The notes beneath the pieces were generated by a model. It saw only the letters and a list, made by a program, of their open reading frames with translations, was not told the origin of the DNA and made no database searches. The translations under genes and the position numbers were made by a program. DNA of 64,000 nucleotides from Rubrivivax sp. (lineage in GTDB: Bacteria > Pseudomonadota > Gammaproteobacteria > Burkholderiales > Burkholderiaceae_C), in the NCBI GenBank assembly GCA_027484825.1, contig JAIXSE010000015.1, positions 368,926-432,925 of the forward strand, given 5' to 3'. Of the stretch, positions 18,707 through 28,245 are shown piece after piece; position 1 is the stretch's first letter; each line of letters starts with the position of its first letter.

Positions 18707-18840
18707 GGCGTCCTCGTGAGATGCAGCATAAGCGCTTCAGCGCATTTGAGAAATGCTTATCGAGATTTGTTGGAGGACACCTTAGGGGAGGAAGCGAATA
18801 ATGAAACCGAATAAGGCCTGCATCCTCCATTGGATTGACG
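18707..18840. promoter_or_regulatory. Divergent promoter region with an inverted repeat
   Basis: This 134-bp region separates the TIGR02285 gene (minus) from the second cysB-like gene (plus). An ATAAGC/GCTTAT inverted repeat (18728-18733 with 18755-18760) flanks a nested AAGCGCTT palindrome (18730-18737). LysR regulators often bind such sites in their own divergent promoters, so this is the best operator candidate. Confidence 0.45.
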
Positions 18841-19788
18841 ATGAATTTCCAGCAATTGCGTTCCGTTCGTGAGGCTCAGCGCCGAGGCTTCAATCTGACT
18901 GAAGTCGCGCAAGCGCTGCACACCTCGCAACCCGGCGTCAGCCGGCAGATTCGCGAACTTGAAGACGAACTCGGCATTGACATCTTCATTCGGGCCGGCA
19001 AACGCCTGACCGGATTGACCGAGCCTGGCCGCAATGTCATGCCGATTGTGGAGCGTCTGCTGCGCGAGGCCGAGAACCTGCGCCGCGCTGGTGAAGACTT
19101 TGCACGCGCCGACAGCGGCCATCTGCGCATTGCCGCCACTCACAGCCAGGCCCGGTATGCATTGCCACCGGCGGTGCGCGATTTTCGCAATTCACATCCG
19201 GAAGTGAGCCTGCAATTTCAGCAGGGCACTCCGCAGCAGGTGGCGCGCTTGCTGATGGACGGCGAAGCGGATATCGGCATTGCCACCGAAGCTTTGGCCG
19301 AGCATCCGGAGCTGCTGACGCTGCCTTGCTATCGGTGGACCCATACCGTGCTGGTGCCACACGACCATCCCCTGGCCCGCGAGACCTCGGAAGGCCGTCC
19401 TCTGACGCTGGAGCAACTGGGCCGTCATCCCATCATCACCTATGAAAGCGGCTATACCGGCCGCAGCCATATTGACCAGGCCTTTGCCGCCGCCGGCGTC
19501 GACCTGAATGTCGTGCTGGTGGCCATGGATGCCGACGTCATCAAGACCTATGTGGAGCTGGGCCTGGGCGTTGGCATCGTGGCTGCCATCGCCTACGACG
19601 AGGAGCGCGACCGGCAGCTGCGCGCCATTGACGCTCGTCACCTGTTCGCCGACAACCTGACCCGGCTGGCCGTGCGTCGCGACGCCTATCTGCGGGACTA
19701 TGTCTACGCATTCATCGAGACCTTCGCCCCGCCGCTCACCCGCGAACTGGTGGAGCAGGCCCGCGTGCATCCGGGCGGCTCGGATTGA
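18841..19788 (+). CDS. CysB/Cbl-type LysR regulator (second copy)
   Basis: A 315-residue paralogue of the CysB-type gene at 16747. The helix-turn-helix is VAQALHTSQPGVSRQIRELEDELG and the effector region reads AATHSQARYALP. Compared with TTHTQARY in the first copy, the second Thr is Ser, so ligand specificity may differ. It could be a Cbl-like regulator for sulfonate or starvation genes. ATG at 18841 gives MNFQQLRSVREAQ, the usual CysB start; the TTG at 18835 is ignored. It is 126 bp upstream of the second sulfate-binding protein gene, its likely target. Confidence 0.88.
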   Translation: MNFQQLRSVREAQRRGFNLTEVAQALHTSQPGVSRQIRELEDELGIDIFIRAGKRLTGLTEPGRNVMPIVERLLREAENLRRAGEDFARADSGHLRIAATHSQARYALPPAVRDFRNSHPEVSLQFQQGTPQQVARLLMDGEADIGIATEALAEHPELLTLPCYRWTHTVLVPHDHPLARETSEGRPLTLEQLGRHPIITYESGYTGRSHIDQAFAAAGVDLNVVLVAMDADVIKTYVELGLGVGIVAAIAYDEERDRQLRAIDARHLFADNLTRLAVRRDAYLRDYVYAFIETFAPPLTRELVEQARVHPGGSD

Positions 19789-19914
19789 GGGCCTGGCCCC
19801 GACCCATAGGGGCTGCAATCCTTACTTCGTGCTAAGCAAAGCAGAACTTCTTGCTTCCCTTCCTGCGCTGCGCTCTTTAGAGTCAGGTCTTCCGTCATTC
19901 ACCCCCCTGCCACC

Positions 19915-20925
19915 GTGAATCTCCTGCGCCGCTCCGTCTCGCTGCTCACCGCCGCCACCTTGCTGGGCGGTGCCGCCCTGGCCCATGCCCAGACCACGCT
20001 GCTGAACGTGTCCTACGACCCGACGCGTGAGCTGTATCAGGACTTCAATGCGTCCTTTGCGAAGTACTGGAAGGCCAAGACCGGTGAGACGGTCACGATC
20101 AAGAATTCCCATGGCGGCTCCGGCAAGCAGGCCCGCTCGGTCATTGACGGCCTGGATGCGGATGTGGTGACGCTGGCCCTGGCCTACGACATTGACGCGC
20201 TGTATGACCACGGCAAGCTGCTGCCGGCCGACTGGCAAAAGCGTCTGCCCAACAATGCATCGCCCTACACCTCGACCATTGTGTTCCTGGTGCGCAAGGG
20301 CAATCCCAAACACATCAATGACTGGCCGGATCTGGCCCGCAGCGGTGTGGATGTGATCACGCCCAATCCCAAGACCTCGGGCGGCGCCCGCTGGAATTAC
20401 CTGGCCGCCTGGGCCTATGCGCTGAAGCAGCCGGGCGGCAATGCCGAGTCGGCCAAGGCCTTTGTCAAGCGCATCTACAGCAACACCAAGGTGCTGGACT
20501 CCGGCGCCCGCGGCGCGACCACCACCTTTGTGGAGCGCGGCATTGGCGACGTGCTGATCGCCTGGGAGAACGAAGCCTATCTGGCGGTCAAGGAACTCGG
20601 TCCGGACAAGTTCCAGATCGTCACGCCCAGCCTGTCCATCCTGGCCGAGCCGCCGGTGTCGGTGGTCGACAAGAACGTCGACAAGAAGGGCACCCGCAAG
20701 GTGGCCGAGGCCTATCTGCAATACCTGTATTCGCCCGAAGGGCAGGAACTGGCGGCGAAGAACTACTACCGTCCCCGGGATGCCAAGGTCGCTGCCAAAT
20801 ACGACAAGCAATTCGCCCCGGTGAAGCTGGTGACCATTGATGAAGTGTTCGGCGGCTGGCGCAATGCCCAGAAGACCCACTTCGATGACGGCGGCGTGTT
20901 CGACCAGATCAATCTGGCCCGCTGA
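19915..20925 (+). CDS. Sulfate ABC transporter substrate-binding protein (second copy)
   Basis: A 336-residue periplasmic binding protein starting with GTG. The signal peptide [19 protein letters not shown] is cut after AHA. The mature N-terminus [19 protein letters not shown] and the blocks NSHGGSGKQ and [16 protein letters not shown] match the sulfate-binding family and the copy at 12796. No permease or ATPase follows, so it probably shares CysTWA or serves another condition. The upstream spacer (19789-19914) should hold its promoter. Confidence 0.9.
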   Translation: MNLLRRSVSLLTAATLLGGAALAHAQTTLLNVSYDPTRELYQDFNASFAKYWKAKTGETVTIKNSHGGSGKQARSVIDGLDADVVTLALAYDIDALYDHGKLLPADWQKRLPNNASPYTSTIVFLVRKGNPKHINDWPDLARSGVDVITPNPKTSGGARWNYLAAWAYALKQPGGNAESAKAFVKRIYSNTKVLDSGARGATTTFVERGIGDVLIAWENEAYLAVKELGPDKFQIVTPSLSILAEPPVSVVDKNVDKKGTRKVAEAYLQYLYSPEGQELAAKNYYRPRDAKVAAKYDKQFAPVKLVTIDEVFGGWRNAQKTHFDDGGVFDQINLAR

Positions 20926-20963
20926 TCGAGCAAGGCTCGAGCTCCGACTGTCTGACTGACCCC

Positions 20964-20986
20964 GGCGTTCGTCGCGCACGAACGCC
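20964..20986 (+). other. Hairpin after the second sulfate-binding protein gene
   Basis: A perfect 9-bp stem, GGCGTTCGT with ACGAACGCC, and a 5-nt loop lie 38 bp after the stop codon. No T-tract follows, so this is an RNA 3' structure rather than an intrinsic terminator by itself. Confidence 0.5.
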
Positions 20987-21061
20987 CTCCTGTTGTCTCC
21001 TCGGTCGGTCGACGTCCGGTCAGCCGGACCGACACCATCCAGACCGCTTGCTCTCAGAGCA

Positions 21062-21102
21062 GCCCCGCCCGGCCGTCATGGCTCCGGCGGGGCCTTTTTT
21101 TT
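21062..21102 (+). terminator. Rho-independent terminator
   Basis: GCCCCGCC (21062-21069) pairs with GGCGGGGC (21086-21093), followed by an unbroken run of eight T from 21095 to 21102. It is the clear transcription end of the second sulfate-binding protein gene. Confidence 0.85.
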
Positions 21103-21338
21103 GCTTGTTCGCAGCGGCCCGCTCCCCTGGGGCAGGGACACCGGCGGATCCAAGGCCGAGGGCATTGCTGTGCTGCGAGACAATCGCGGGTTCATCCTGG
21201 CCTGTCGATGCGGCTGCTCAGACTCCTGCCGACACTTCGTTTCCTGTCCCACACACAGCTCGTAACAGAGTGACCCCGCTGCAACGTTTCCCCCTGTCCG
21301 GACCCTCATCCACCGCCTGTCTACCGAGGCCCGCCGCT

Positions 21339-22439
21339 ATGCTGTCGGCCGTGGAAAACGTTGTCATTTTTGCGGAGGCAGCCCGCGTACGGCATGCGAC
21401 TTCGCGTCAGGTCCCTGCGCGTCAGACACGGTGGCGACTGCCGCTGCTGCTGGCGGCCTGCCTGTGCAGCGTGCTGGCCGGTGTCCTGCCCGCCCAGGCA
21501 CAGCCCGCACCGCCATCCCACGGCAGCTCGGACACCGGGTCCGCCCAGACGGGTGTGACGCCCCCGGCGGTGCAGCCCGCCTCGGCATCAAGCTCGGCGC
21601 CGGTGTCGGTCTCCCCCTCGGCGTCGGCCCCGATCCCGGCCGCCGTCACCGTCGACCGCATCACCTGGCTGACCTCCGACAACAGCACCGCCAGCAATCC
21701 TGGCGTCAACGGCGTGACCGACCGCATCGTCAGCTATCTGACGGTGTGGTGGCCCGGTGTGAAGCATGAGGTGCTGATCGCCAACACCAAGCGCAGCTGG
21801 CAGATGCTGGAGGATGGACAGCAGGTCTGCCGGGCCAATGTCGTGCGAACGCCGGAGCGGGAGAAGCTGGTCTACTTCACCAACACCCAGCTCTCGCCGC
21901 CGCCGCAACTGGTGGTGCGACGGGACCGGCTGTCCCGATTGCCGCGCAATGCGGCTGGCGAAGTGCTGCTGCCCCAACTGCTGGCCGACGACAGCCTGCG
22001 CGGTGCGCTGGTGGACGGCCGCAGCTACGGCACGGCCATTGACGAGATGCTGGCCCGGCGGCCCGCGCACAGCAACGTCAGCCTGTATTCCCCGCGCGAC
22101 TTCGGCGGCCGGCTGCTGCAGATGATCAGCCTGGACCGGGCCGACTATTCCATCGACTCCGACATCGCACTGCTGATGATGGGCGAGCCCAAGGACCTGA
22201 TGACCGTGCCCATCCGCGGCGCCAGTGATCTGGTGATGGCGGGCATCGCCTGTCCCCGCACCCCTTGGGGCTGGTCGGCGATCAAGGGGATCGACCGGGC
22301 GCTGGGCCGGCCCGAAGGCGCCGCCACCCTGCGCCGCGGTCTGATGCGCTGGATCACCCCGGAGACCCGCGCCCATTACGCTTCGCAGCTGGACCAGTTC
22401 TACCGGGAGCGGGCCAAGCCCTCGCGCCTGGTGCCCTGA
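21339..22439 (+). CDS. TIGR02285-type periplasmic protein (copy 2)
   Basis: A secreted protein of about 366 residues, paralogous to the one at 17627. A signal sequence (WRLPLLLAACLCSVLAGVLPAQAQ) lies around residues 32-55, followed by an Ala/Ser/Pro-rich linker to about 105. The domain then shares blocks with copy 1: HEVLIANTKRSWQMLEDGQ, RLPRNAAGEVLLPQL, DGRSYGTAIDEML and GIACPRTPWG. The ATG at 21339 is the best start; an in-frame GTG at 21351 is possible. The function is unknown. The convergent neighbour is the large GGDEF protein. Confidence 0.75.
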   Translation: MLSAVENVVIFAEAARVRHATSRQVPARQTRWRLPLLLAACLCSVLAGVLPAQAQPAPPSHGSSDTGSAQTGVTPPAVQPASASSSAPVSVSPSASAPIPAAVTVDRITWLTSDNSTASNPGVNGVTDRIVSYLTVWWPGVKHEVLIANTKRSWQMLEDGQQVCRANVVRTPEREKLVYFTNTQLSPPPQLVVRRDRLSRLPRNAAGEVLLPQLLADDSLRGALVDGRSYGTAIDEMLARRPAHSNVSLYSPRDFGGRLLQMISLDRADYSIDSDIALLMMGEPKDLMTVPIRGASDLVMAGIACPRTPWGWSAIKGIDRALGRPEGAATLRRGLMRWITPETRAHYASQLDQFYRERAKPSRLVP

Positions 22440-22493
22440 TCGGGCGCGGGCCCGCCCTGGCCGTCGACGCCACAGCGCCAGCAAAGCGCACCG

Positions 22494-25400
22494 TCAGGCT
22501 GCCTGCTCCACCCGATTGCGGCCGGCCGCCTTGGCCCGATAGAGGGCGGCATCGGCGCGTCCGAGCAGGTCGTCGACGGACTGGTCCTCAGCACGCATGC
22601 CGGTCACACCGAAGCTGGCCGTGAGCACCACCGCCGGCGCTCCGGGCGGTCCGTCATCCATGCGGCTGCTGGCGATGCGCTCCCGCAGGCGCTCCACCAG
22701 ATGGTGGGCTTCGTCCAGCGACGTCTGCGGCAGCAGCAGGGCAAATTCCTCACCGCCCAGTCGGCCCAGCACATCTTCCTTGCGCACCACCTGCGCGCAG
22801 ACCTGCACGATGCGGCACAGCGCGTCGTCACCTCGGGCATGGCCCAGGGTGTCATTGATGCGCTTGAAGTGGTCCACATCCATCATCACCAGCGACAGCG
22901 GGGCGCCGTAACGTCGGCTGCGGGACAGCTCCGCCTGGGCCCGCTCCAGAAAACTGCGTCGATTGACCGCACCCGTCAGCGCATCGGTGGTGGCCAGGCG
23001 CTTGAGCTCGATTTCCAGCCGCTTGCGGTCGGTGAAGTCCACCAGCGTGCTGAGCACCGACGCTTCGCCGCCATACAGCACCGGCACCATCGACAGCAGC
23101 ATCCACAGCTCGGTGCCGTCCGCCGCCAGCAGGCAGACCTCTTCCGACTGCAGACTGCCGCGCTCGCGAAAGAGCTGCTGGATGCGGTCGCGGTCCGCCG
23201 GATCACGGTAGAAGGCGGTGGCGGGTCGCCCCACCAGCCCTTCCAGTGAATGTCCGCCGAGGGAGGCCGAGGGTCCGTTCCCATAGACGATCACGGCGTC
23301 GTGCACGCGGGTCACCACCATCGGCATCGGCGCGTGATCCAGCACGGCACGCAGACGCTCTTCGCTGTCGGCCAGCTCGCGCGTGCGCTGCGCCACCCGC
23401 TGCTCCAGACTGATGTTGAGCTCGCGCAGCTCTGCCACCAGACGCGCGTTGTCGACCGCATTGACGACATTGGCGCACAGCAGCTCCAGGAAGCTGACGC
23501 GCGCGTCGGTGAAGACCCCGGACACCGCGCCGTTTTCCAGATAGAGCGCCCCCACTGTCTGCCCCTGCTTGAGCAGCGGCAGCATCAGCACCGAACGGGA
23601 CGAGGAGGGGGAGGCCCGGAACCACGGGTCCGGACTCTGCAGCGCTGCTTCCTGCAGCAGCAGCCGCTGGCCGCTGTGCAGGACCTGCTGCATCTGGGCG
23701 ACGGGCACTGGACCGGTGGCTGCTTCGAGCGGCATCGGATCCTGCAGGTGGATCGGCACCGGCCCATTCATGCAGACCTGCGCCTGCAGCACCCACTGCT
23801 GCATGGTAGCCGGACCGCTCGCGCGGGAGGGGATGTCGGTGCCGGTACCGCTGGCCAGCACCACCGCCGCGCGCTGGGCACCAGCGTTCTCGGCCACCAC
23901 TTCGAGCAGACGGCGCAACAGCGCATGCAGGTCGGGCTGGCTGTTGATGGCCTGAACTGCCTTGATGAGACTGCTCAGGTCTGCGGCATCGCCCTGATGG
24001 GCCGAGGCAGGGATCAAGGCCACCGTCGGGTCCGCGTTCGCGTTCGCCATCTCTGGTTCGGGCGCCGCGCAAGACGCCTCATGCATGCGGATGCCGCATT
24101 GCTGCCAGGCTTGCTGCTGGGCCACATTCGCCGCGTGTGCGCGGTCCGGTGCGCGGTCCTCCCAGGCGCAAGCCTGCGCGCGCAGCACCGCGGCCAGATC
24201 CATGCCGGGTTGACCCACTGCCTGTGCAGCCACCAGGGCATCCGCCAACTGCGCGTCGATCAGCGCTGCATCTGCGCCGTCCAGTTGCAGCGCCTGGGCC
24301 TTGAGCACACCGATGCGGGCGGTCAGATGGCCGGGCCGTGCATCATTCCAGCGGGTCAGTGCCTTCAGGGCTTGCGCTTCCAGGTCCAGGTCCCGCGCCG
24401 CCTCGCCGCGCATCGCCAGTTGCTGGCTGGCCCAGGCCGCAATGAAGAGGAACAAGGACTGCGCATGCATGCCGCGTCCCGCCGCAAACAGTGCACGGGC
24501 CGCCAGCGCATGCTGGAGCGCTGCTGCTGGCGCGTGGTCCACCCAGGCCAGCACCGCCTGCCAGCCGTGAAGGAACATGAGTCCGGTCTGGTCCTGCCGG
24601 TCCTGATAGGTGCGCGTGATGGCCTCGACGCTGTTCAGACCGTTCTGTCCGTCAGGCGCGTTCACCTCGAGCGGCGACCGGCGCAGCGCCTGCACCAGCC
24701 CCAGCAGCGCCCGGGTGTAGTCCTGCGCCACCGGTTGCCGCATGGCGCTGAGCGTCTGCACATGCTCGGCCAGCATCGGCTCCAGCGCATCCAGCGTCTG
24801 GCCCGACAGGAAGGCATGCACGTCATGCACATACAGACCCAGGCCCGCATGGCGGAAGTTGCCGAACTCCAGGCCGTTGCGATGCGTCTGCATCAGCCCT
24901 TCCATGCTGGCGGGCAGGCCGTCGACCCAGTGGCTGAGGAAGGCGTGGAAGGAAAAGCCCGCATGGGCAAAGGCCTGCACCCAGCCCCAGCGCGCCACCA
25001 GGTCCATGGTCATGCGGCCCAGCGCATGGGCGAAGCGATAGTCCCCCAGGAACTCCGCCCCCATCAGGCCCAGCACCGAATAGGCCGACAAGGCCGACGC
25101 CACATGGCCGTGGGCCATCATCAGCCGGACCTGGAAGAGGGTGAGCAGCGGCAACAGCGCCGGGCGCACGATATAGGCCGCCGCCGTCATCTTGGCGGCA
25201 ATCGAGATCAGCAGCAGTCGGCCCTCGTCCTGCATCGGCAGCCGCGCCGCCAGTGTGTGCAGGCCCAGCGTGGTGATCTCGTCGCGCAGCTCGGTCAGCA
25301 GGCGGGCCAGGTCCGCCTGCGGCTGCTGTGCATCGAGCTGCGGCAGCTCGGCGCCCAGCAGCGCAAACAGCTCCAGTCCCAGGTCGACGGTCTCAGCCAG

Positions 25401-28052
25401 CCGGCCCTGCGCATAGAAGGCTTCCATGCGCACTTCCAGCAGGCGTGCACGCTGCGACGGCGAGGTCGCCTGCAACAGCGCTTGCGCCAGCAACGACTCC
25501 ATGCGCTCCGACCGCCCCGCCAGGTAGGCCATGCGCGCGGCATGGTGGTGCCAGAGCTCAGCAACGGCCCGGTCGGGATCGAGCTCCAGTGCCAGCTCCG
25601 CATAGTCGGCCGCCGGTTCGAAGGCGGCAGCCTCCAGCGCGCGACGGGACGCCGCCAGGTTCGCCTGCGCCAGCGCCTGGCGCTCTGCGGCATCGGTGCC
25701 CGGCCGCAGCAGCATGCGAGCGGCATTGAGGTGATTCAGCACCGCGTAGGGCAAGGGCTGATCCGGCGACTGCGCCTCATGACGCTGCTGGAGCAGCCGG
25801 CCGACCCGCAGCTGCAAGGCCGCACGGGCCTGCGGCGCAATGCGCTGCAGCGCGGCCTCCTGCACCCGGTCATGGGCGAATGCATAGCGCACCCGGTCAC
25901 CGGCCTGACCCTGCAGTTGCGGGCCGAAGCGGTAGAGGCTGCTGGCGGGGACCAGCAACTGGTCCTGCAGCGCGGGCAGCAGATCTTCAGCCAGACGGGA
26001 CGGATCGGCCGAGAGGGCGGTGGCGAGGGTGTCGAGGTCGACGCTGGTGCCCAGCAGGGCGGCCACGCTCAGCGCCTCACGGGTCGCCTCGGGCAATTGC
26101 GCCAGTTGCTCCAGCATGAGCGCCACGACGGTATCCGCCGTGCGCGTCGCGGCGATGCGCTCGATCAGGAAGGTCCAGCGCTGATGGGCGGCGTCGAAAT
26201 GGAAGAGGCCTCGCCGGCCCAGGTCTTCCATCCAGCGGCGCAGGAAAAACGGATTGCCTGCCGTTCGCACCTGACACAGCTGGGCGAGGGCCTGCAAGGC
26301 ATCGGCATCGGCATCGGCATCGGCGTCCGCGGCCCCGTGGTTGCCGTTGCCGATGCCGTTGCCATTGCCGACTGGATCGTGGGATCGATGCAGGCTGTCG
26401 GCCAGCAGCTGCCGGGTGTCCTCCAGCGTCAGCGGACCCAACCGCAGCGGCATGAAGCGCTCGCCCAGCAGCGGACGCAGCTCCTGCAGCTCCTGCGCCA
26501 TCGGATGGCCGGGACGGACTTCGTTGTCCCGGTAGGCCAGGATGAACAGGGTGTGGCGCATGGACGCATCGGCCAGGCATTCGCGCAGCAGCCGTCGGGA
26601 CGCCCGGTCCGCCCACTGCCAGTCGTCCAGGAAGAAGGTCTGCGGTTGCCCCTCGCAGGCCAGCGCCGCAAAGCCCTGGCTGACGCTGCGCAGGAAGCGG
26701 TTCTCCGATTCGGTCGGCCCCACCGGCACCAGCGGCTGCACCGGCTGCAGCAAGGGCAGCAGTTCCGGAACCGCCTCACCCAGCACCGCCGCATTGGGTC
26801 CGGCCAGGGACTGGAGGCGTTGCCGCCACGGCCCCTGTGCCGCGGGGGGCAGCGCCAGCACCTGGGCGGCCCGCTGCGCCAGCAATTGCAGCACCACGCC
26901 GTAGGGACGCTCCTGGCCGTACTGATTGGCCTTGGCCGCCGCAAAATGGCCCTGCTGCGCCAGCAGGCTGCGCTGCGACGCCAACACCAGCGCCGTCTTG
27001 CCGATGCCGGAGAAACCGGCGATGGTCACCAGGGCCGCCCCGCGCAGCGTCCCCACCGCCGCCTGTTCAAACGCCTGGGCCAGATGGTCTTGGGCGGCCT
27101 CTCGTCCATAGAGCCGCCCACTGGCCTGAAAGCGCAGGGCGATGTCACCCCGCCCCGGCTGGAAGTCCGGCAGGCCGCGTCCCTGCTCGAGGGCCGCCAG
27201 GCACAGCTGCAGATCCTGCCGCAGCGACTGGTGGCTCTGATAGCGGGCCTCGGGTTCCTTGTTCAGGCAATGGCTGAGGATGTGGGCCAGCGGTGCAAAC
27301 ACCTGCGGGTTGCGACTCGTGGCCAGCGGCGCCGGCAGGGCCAGATGCGCATGCACCGCGCGGGCCGGGTCGTCGACCGGAAACGGTGGCTGGCCGGTCA
27401 ACGCCTCCAGCAGTGTGGCGCCGAGACTGTAGAGGTCCGCGCGGTAGTCCACATCGCGGCTCATGCGGCCCGTAAGCTCGGGGGCCAGGGTGGCCAGGTT
27501 CGCTTCGATCAGCTCTGCCTTCTGCACCAGCGGGCGTTCCCGCTCGATCTCCGCGGCCAGGCCCAGATCGGCGATGCGCACGCGCCCGGTCTGGGCGCCC
27601 GCTCCGGGCAGCAGCAGCACCTGGCCAGGGCCGAGGTTGCGGTGGATCAGGCCGCGGGCATGCAGATGCTGGAGCGCGGCCACCAGGTCCAGGCCGATGC
27701 GCAGCACGTCGGCCTGCTCCAGCGGCCCGGTGCGCAGGCGCTGACGCAGGGTGAGCGCCCCTTCAAGCTCGGGGTCATCGAACAGCAGGCCGTGCCGCCC
27801 GCCGTGTTCAATCAGCCGGGCCGGGCGCAGGACATGCTGAGGATCCAGGCGCTGTGCGAGCGCATATTCGCGGCGCAGCCGGGCCAGATCGGCCACGGAA
27901 GGGGCGGACTGGCGCAGCAGTTTCAGCCACACCCCGGCATGAGGGGTGCTGCCCGCCCGGATCACCTCGGTCCGACGCCCCAGGTGGACCGTGTCGCGCG
28001 GCCCTGCCCCGGCGCCTGGACCCTCGCCCAACGCCTGCTGCTCTTCTGTCAT
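22494..28052 (-). CDS. Kinase-like/AAA ATPase/GAF/PAS/GGDEF signalling protein
   Basis: A 1852-residue multidomain sensor. A Ser/Thr-kinase-like domain (about residues 25-290) has HRNLGPGQVLL where HRDxKxxN is expected and DLG in place of DFG, so it may be catalytically dead. An AAA/NB-ARC-like ATPase follows (Walker A GFSGIGKTALV near 345; Walker B FFLDDWQWAD), then a long helical, TPR-like region, a GAF domain (about 1300-1470), a coiled coil, a PAS domain (about 1515-1635) and a C-terminal GGDEF domain with GGEEF and an RKED inhibitory site five residues before it. It should make cyclic di-GMP. The start MTEEQQ at 28052 is chosen over an upstream ATG in Arg/Pro-rich sequence. A hexanucleotide repeat encodes an Asp-Ala run. 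Confidence 0.9.
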   Translation of the reverse strand: MTEEQQALGEGPGAGAGPRDTVHLGRRTEVIRAGSTPHAGVWLKLLRQSAPSVADLARLRREYALAQRLDPQHVLRPARLIEHGGRHGLLFDDPELEGALTLRQRLRTGPLEQADVLRIGLDLVAALQHLHARGLIHRNLGPGQVLLLPGAGAQTGRVRIADLGLAAEIERERPLVQKAELIEANLATLAPELTGRMSRDVDYRADLYSLGATLLEALTGQPPFPVDDPARAVHAHLALPAPLATSRNPQVFAPLAHILSHCLNKEPEARYQSHQSLRQDLQLCLAALEQGRGLPDFQPGRGDIALRFQASGRLYGREAAQDHLAQAFEQAAVGTLRGAALVTIAGFSGIGKTALVLASQRSLLAQQGHFAAAKANQYGQERPYGVVLQLLAQRAAQVLALPPAAQGPWRQRLQSLAGPNAAVLGEAVPELLPLLQPVQPLVPVGPTESENRFLRSVSQGFAALACEGQPQTFFLDDWQWADRASRRLLRECLADASMRHTLFILAYRDNEVRPGHPMAQELQELRPLLGERFMPLRLGPLTLEDTRQLLADSLHRSHDPVGNGNGIGNGNHGAADADADADADALQALAQLCQVRTAGNPFFLRRWMEDLGRRGLFHFDAAHQRWTFLIERIAATRTADTVVALMLEQLAQLPEATREALSVAALLGTSVDLDTLATALSADPSRLAEDLLPALQDQLLVPASSLYRFGPQLQGQAGDRVRYAFAHDRVQEAALQRIAPQARAALQLRVGRLLQQRHEAQSPDQPLPYAVLNHLNAARMLLRPGTDAAERQALAQANLAASRRALEAAAFEPAADYAELALELDPDRAVAELWHHHAARMAYLAGRSERMESLLAQALLQATSPSQRARLLEVRMEAFYAQGRLAETVDLGLELFALLGAELPQLDAQQPQADLARLLTELRDEITTLGLHTLAARLPMQDEGRLLLISIAAKMTAAAYIVRPALLPLLTLFQVRLMMAHGHVASALSAYSVLGLMGAEFLGDYRFAHALGRMTMDLVARWGWVQAFAHAGFSFHAFLSHWVDGLPASMEGLMQTHRNGLEFGNFRHAGLGLYVHDVHAFLSGQTLDALEPMLAEHVQTLSAMRQPVAQDYTRALLGLVQALRRSPLEVNAPDGQNGLNSVEAITRTYQDRQDQTGLMFLHGWQAVLAWVDHAPAAALQHALAARALFAAGRGMHAQSLFLFIAAWASQQLAMRGEAARDLDLEAQALKALTRWNDARPGHLTARIGVLKAQALQLDGADAALIDAQLADALVAAQAVGQPGMDLAAVLRAQACAWEDRAPDRAHAANVAQQQAWQQCGIRMHEASCAAPEPEMANANADPTVALIPASAHQGDAADLSSLIKAVQAINSQPDLHALLRRLLEVVAENAGAQRAAVVLASGTGTDIPSRASGPATMQQWVLQAQVCMNGPVPIHLQDPMPLEAATGPVPVAQMQQVLHSGQRLLLQEAALQSPDPWFRASPSSSRSVLMLPLLKQGQTVGALYLENGAVSGVFTDARVSFLELLCANVVNAVDNARLVAELRELNISLEQRVAQRTRELADSEERLRAVLDHAPMPMVVTRVHDAVIVYGNGPSASLGGHSLEGLVGRPATAFYRDPADRDRIQQLFRERGSLQSEEVCLLAADGTELWMLLSMVPVLYGGEASVLSTLVDFTDRKRLEIELKRLATTDALTGAVNRRSFLERAQAELSRSRRYGAPLSLVMMDVDHFKRINDTLGHARGDDALCRIVQVCAQVVRKEDVLGRLGGEEFALLLPQTSLDEAHHLVERLRERIASSRMDDGPPGAPAVVLTASFGVTGMRAEDQSVDDLLGRADAALYRAKAAGRNRVEQAA
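26298..26369. repeat. Hexanucleotide microsatellite inside the GGDEF-protein gene
   Basis: Four GGCATC units plus GGC (26298-26324) encode Asp-Ala repeats. After a short break, five imperfect hexamers (GTTGCC-type, 26340-26369) encode a Gly/Asn run. Changes in copy number would keep the frame and alter only linker length in the ATPase region. Confidence 0.8.
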
Positions 28053-28245
28053 CGCACTGCCCGAATCTTTTTTTCGGACTGTAGCGGCTGGGCCGGGGTC
28101 GCCCGACGCCGAAGGCACCGCGAATGGGGGAGATCGCACTCAAACCGGAGAAATGACGAACCGAATGTCGTGTTCAACCACTTCTTGCTCAGGCGTTTCG
28201 GCCCGAGGGCGGTGGCGCTCTGTTTTCCACTTCTGCCGGATTTTC

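Larger units (their letters stand above)
20926..21338. other. Intergenic region after the second sulfate-binding protein gene
   Basis: About 410 bp. It contains a hairpin at 20964-20986, a strong terminator at 21062-21102 and the presumed promoter of the next TIGR02285 gene. The reading frame upstream of 21339 is open but shows no signal peptide or family resemblance, so I do not extend the gene into it. Confidence 0.5.
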
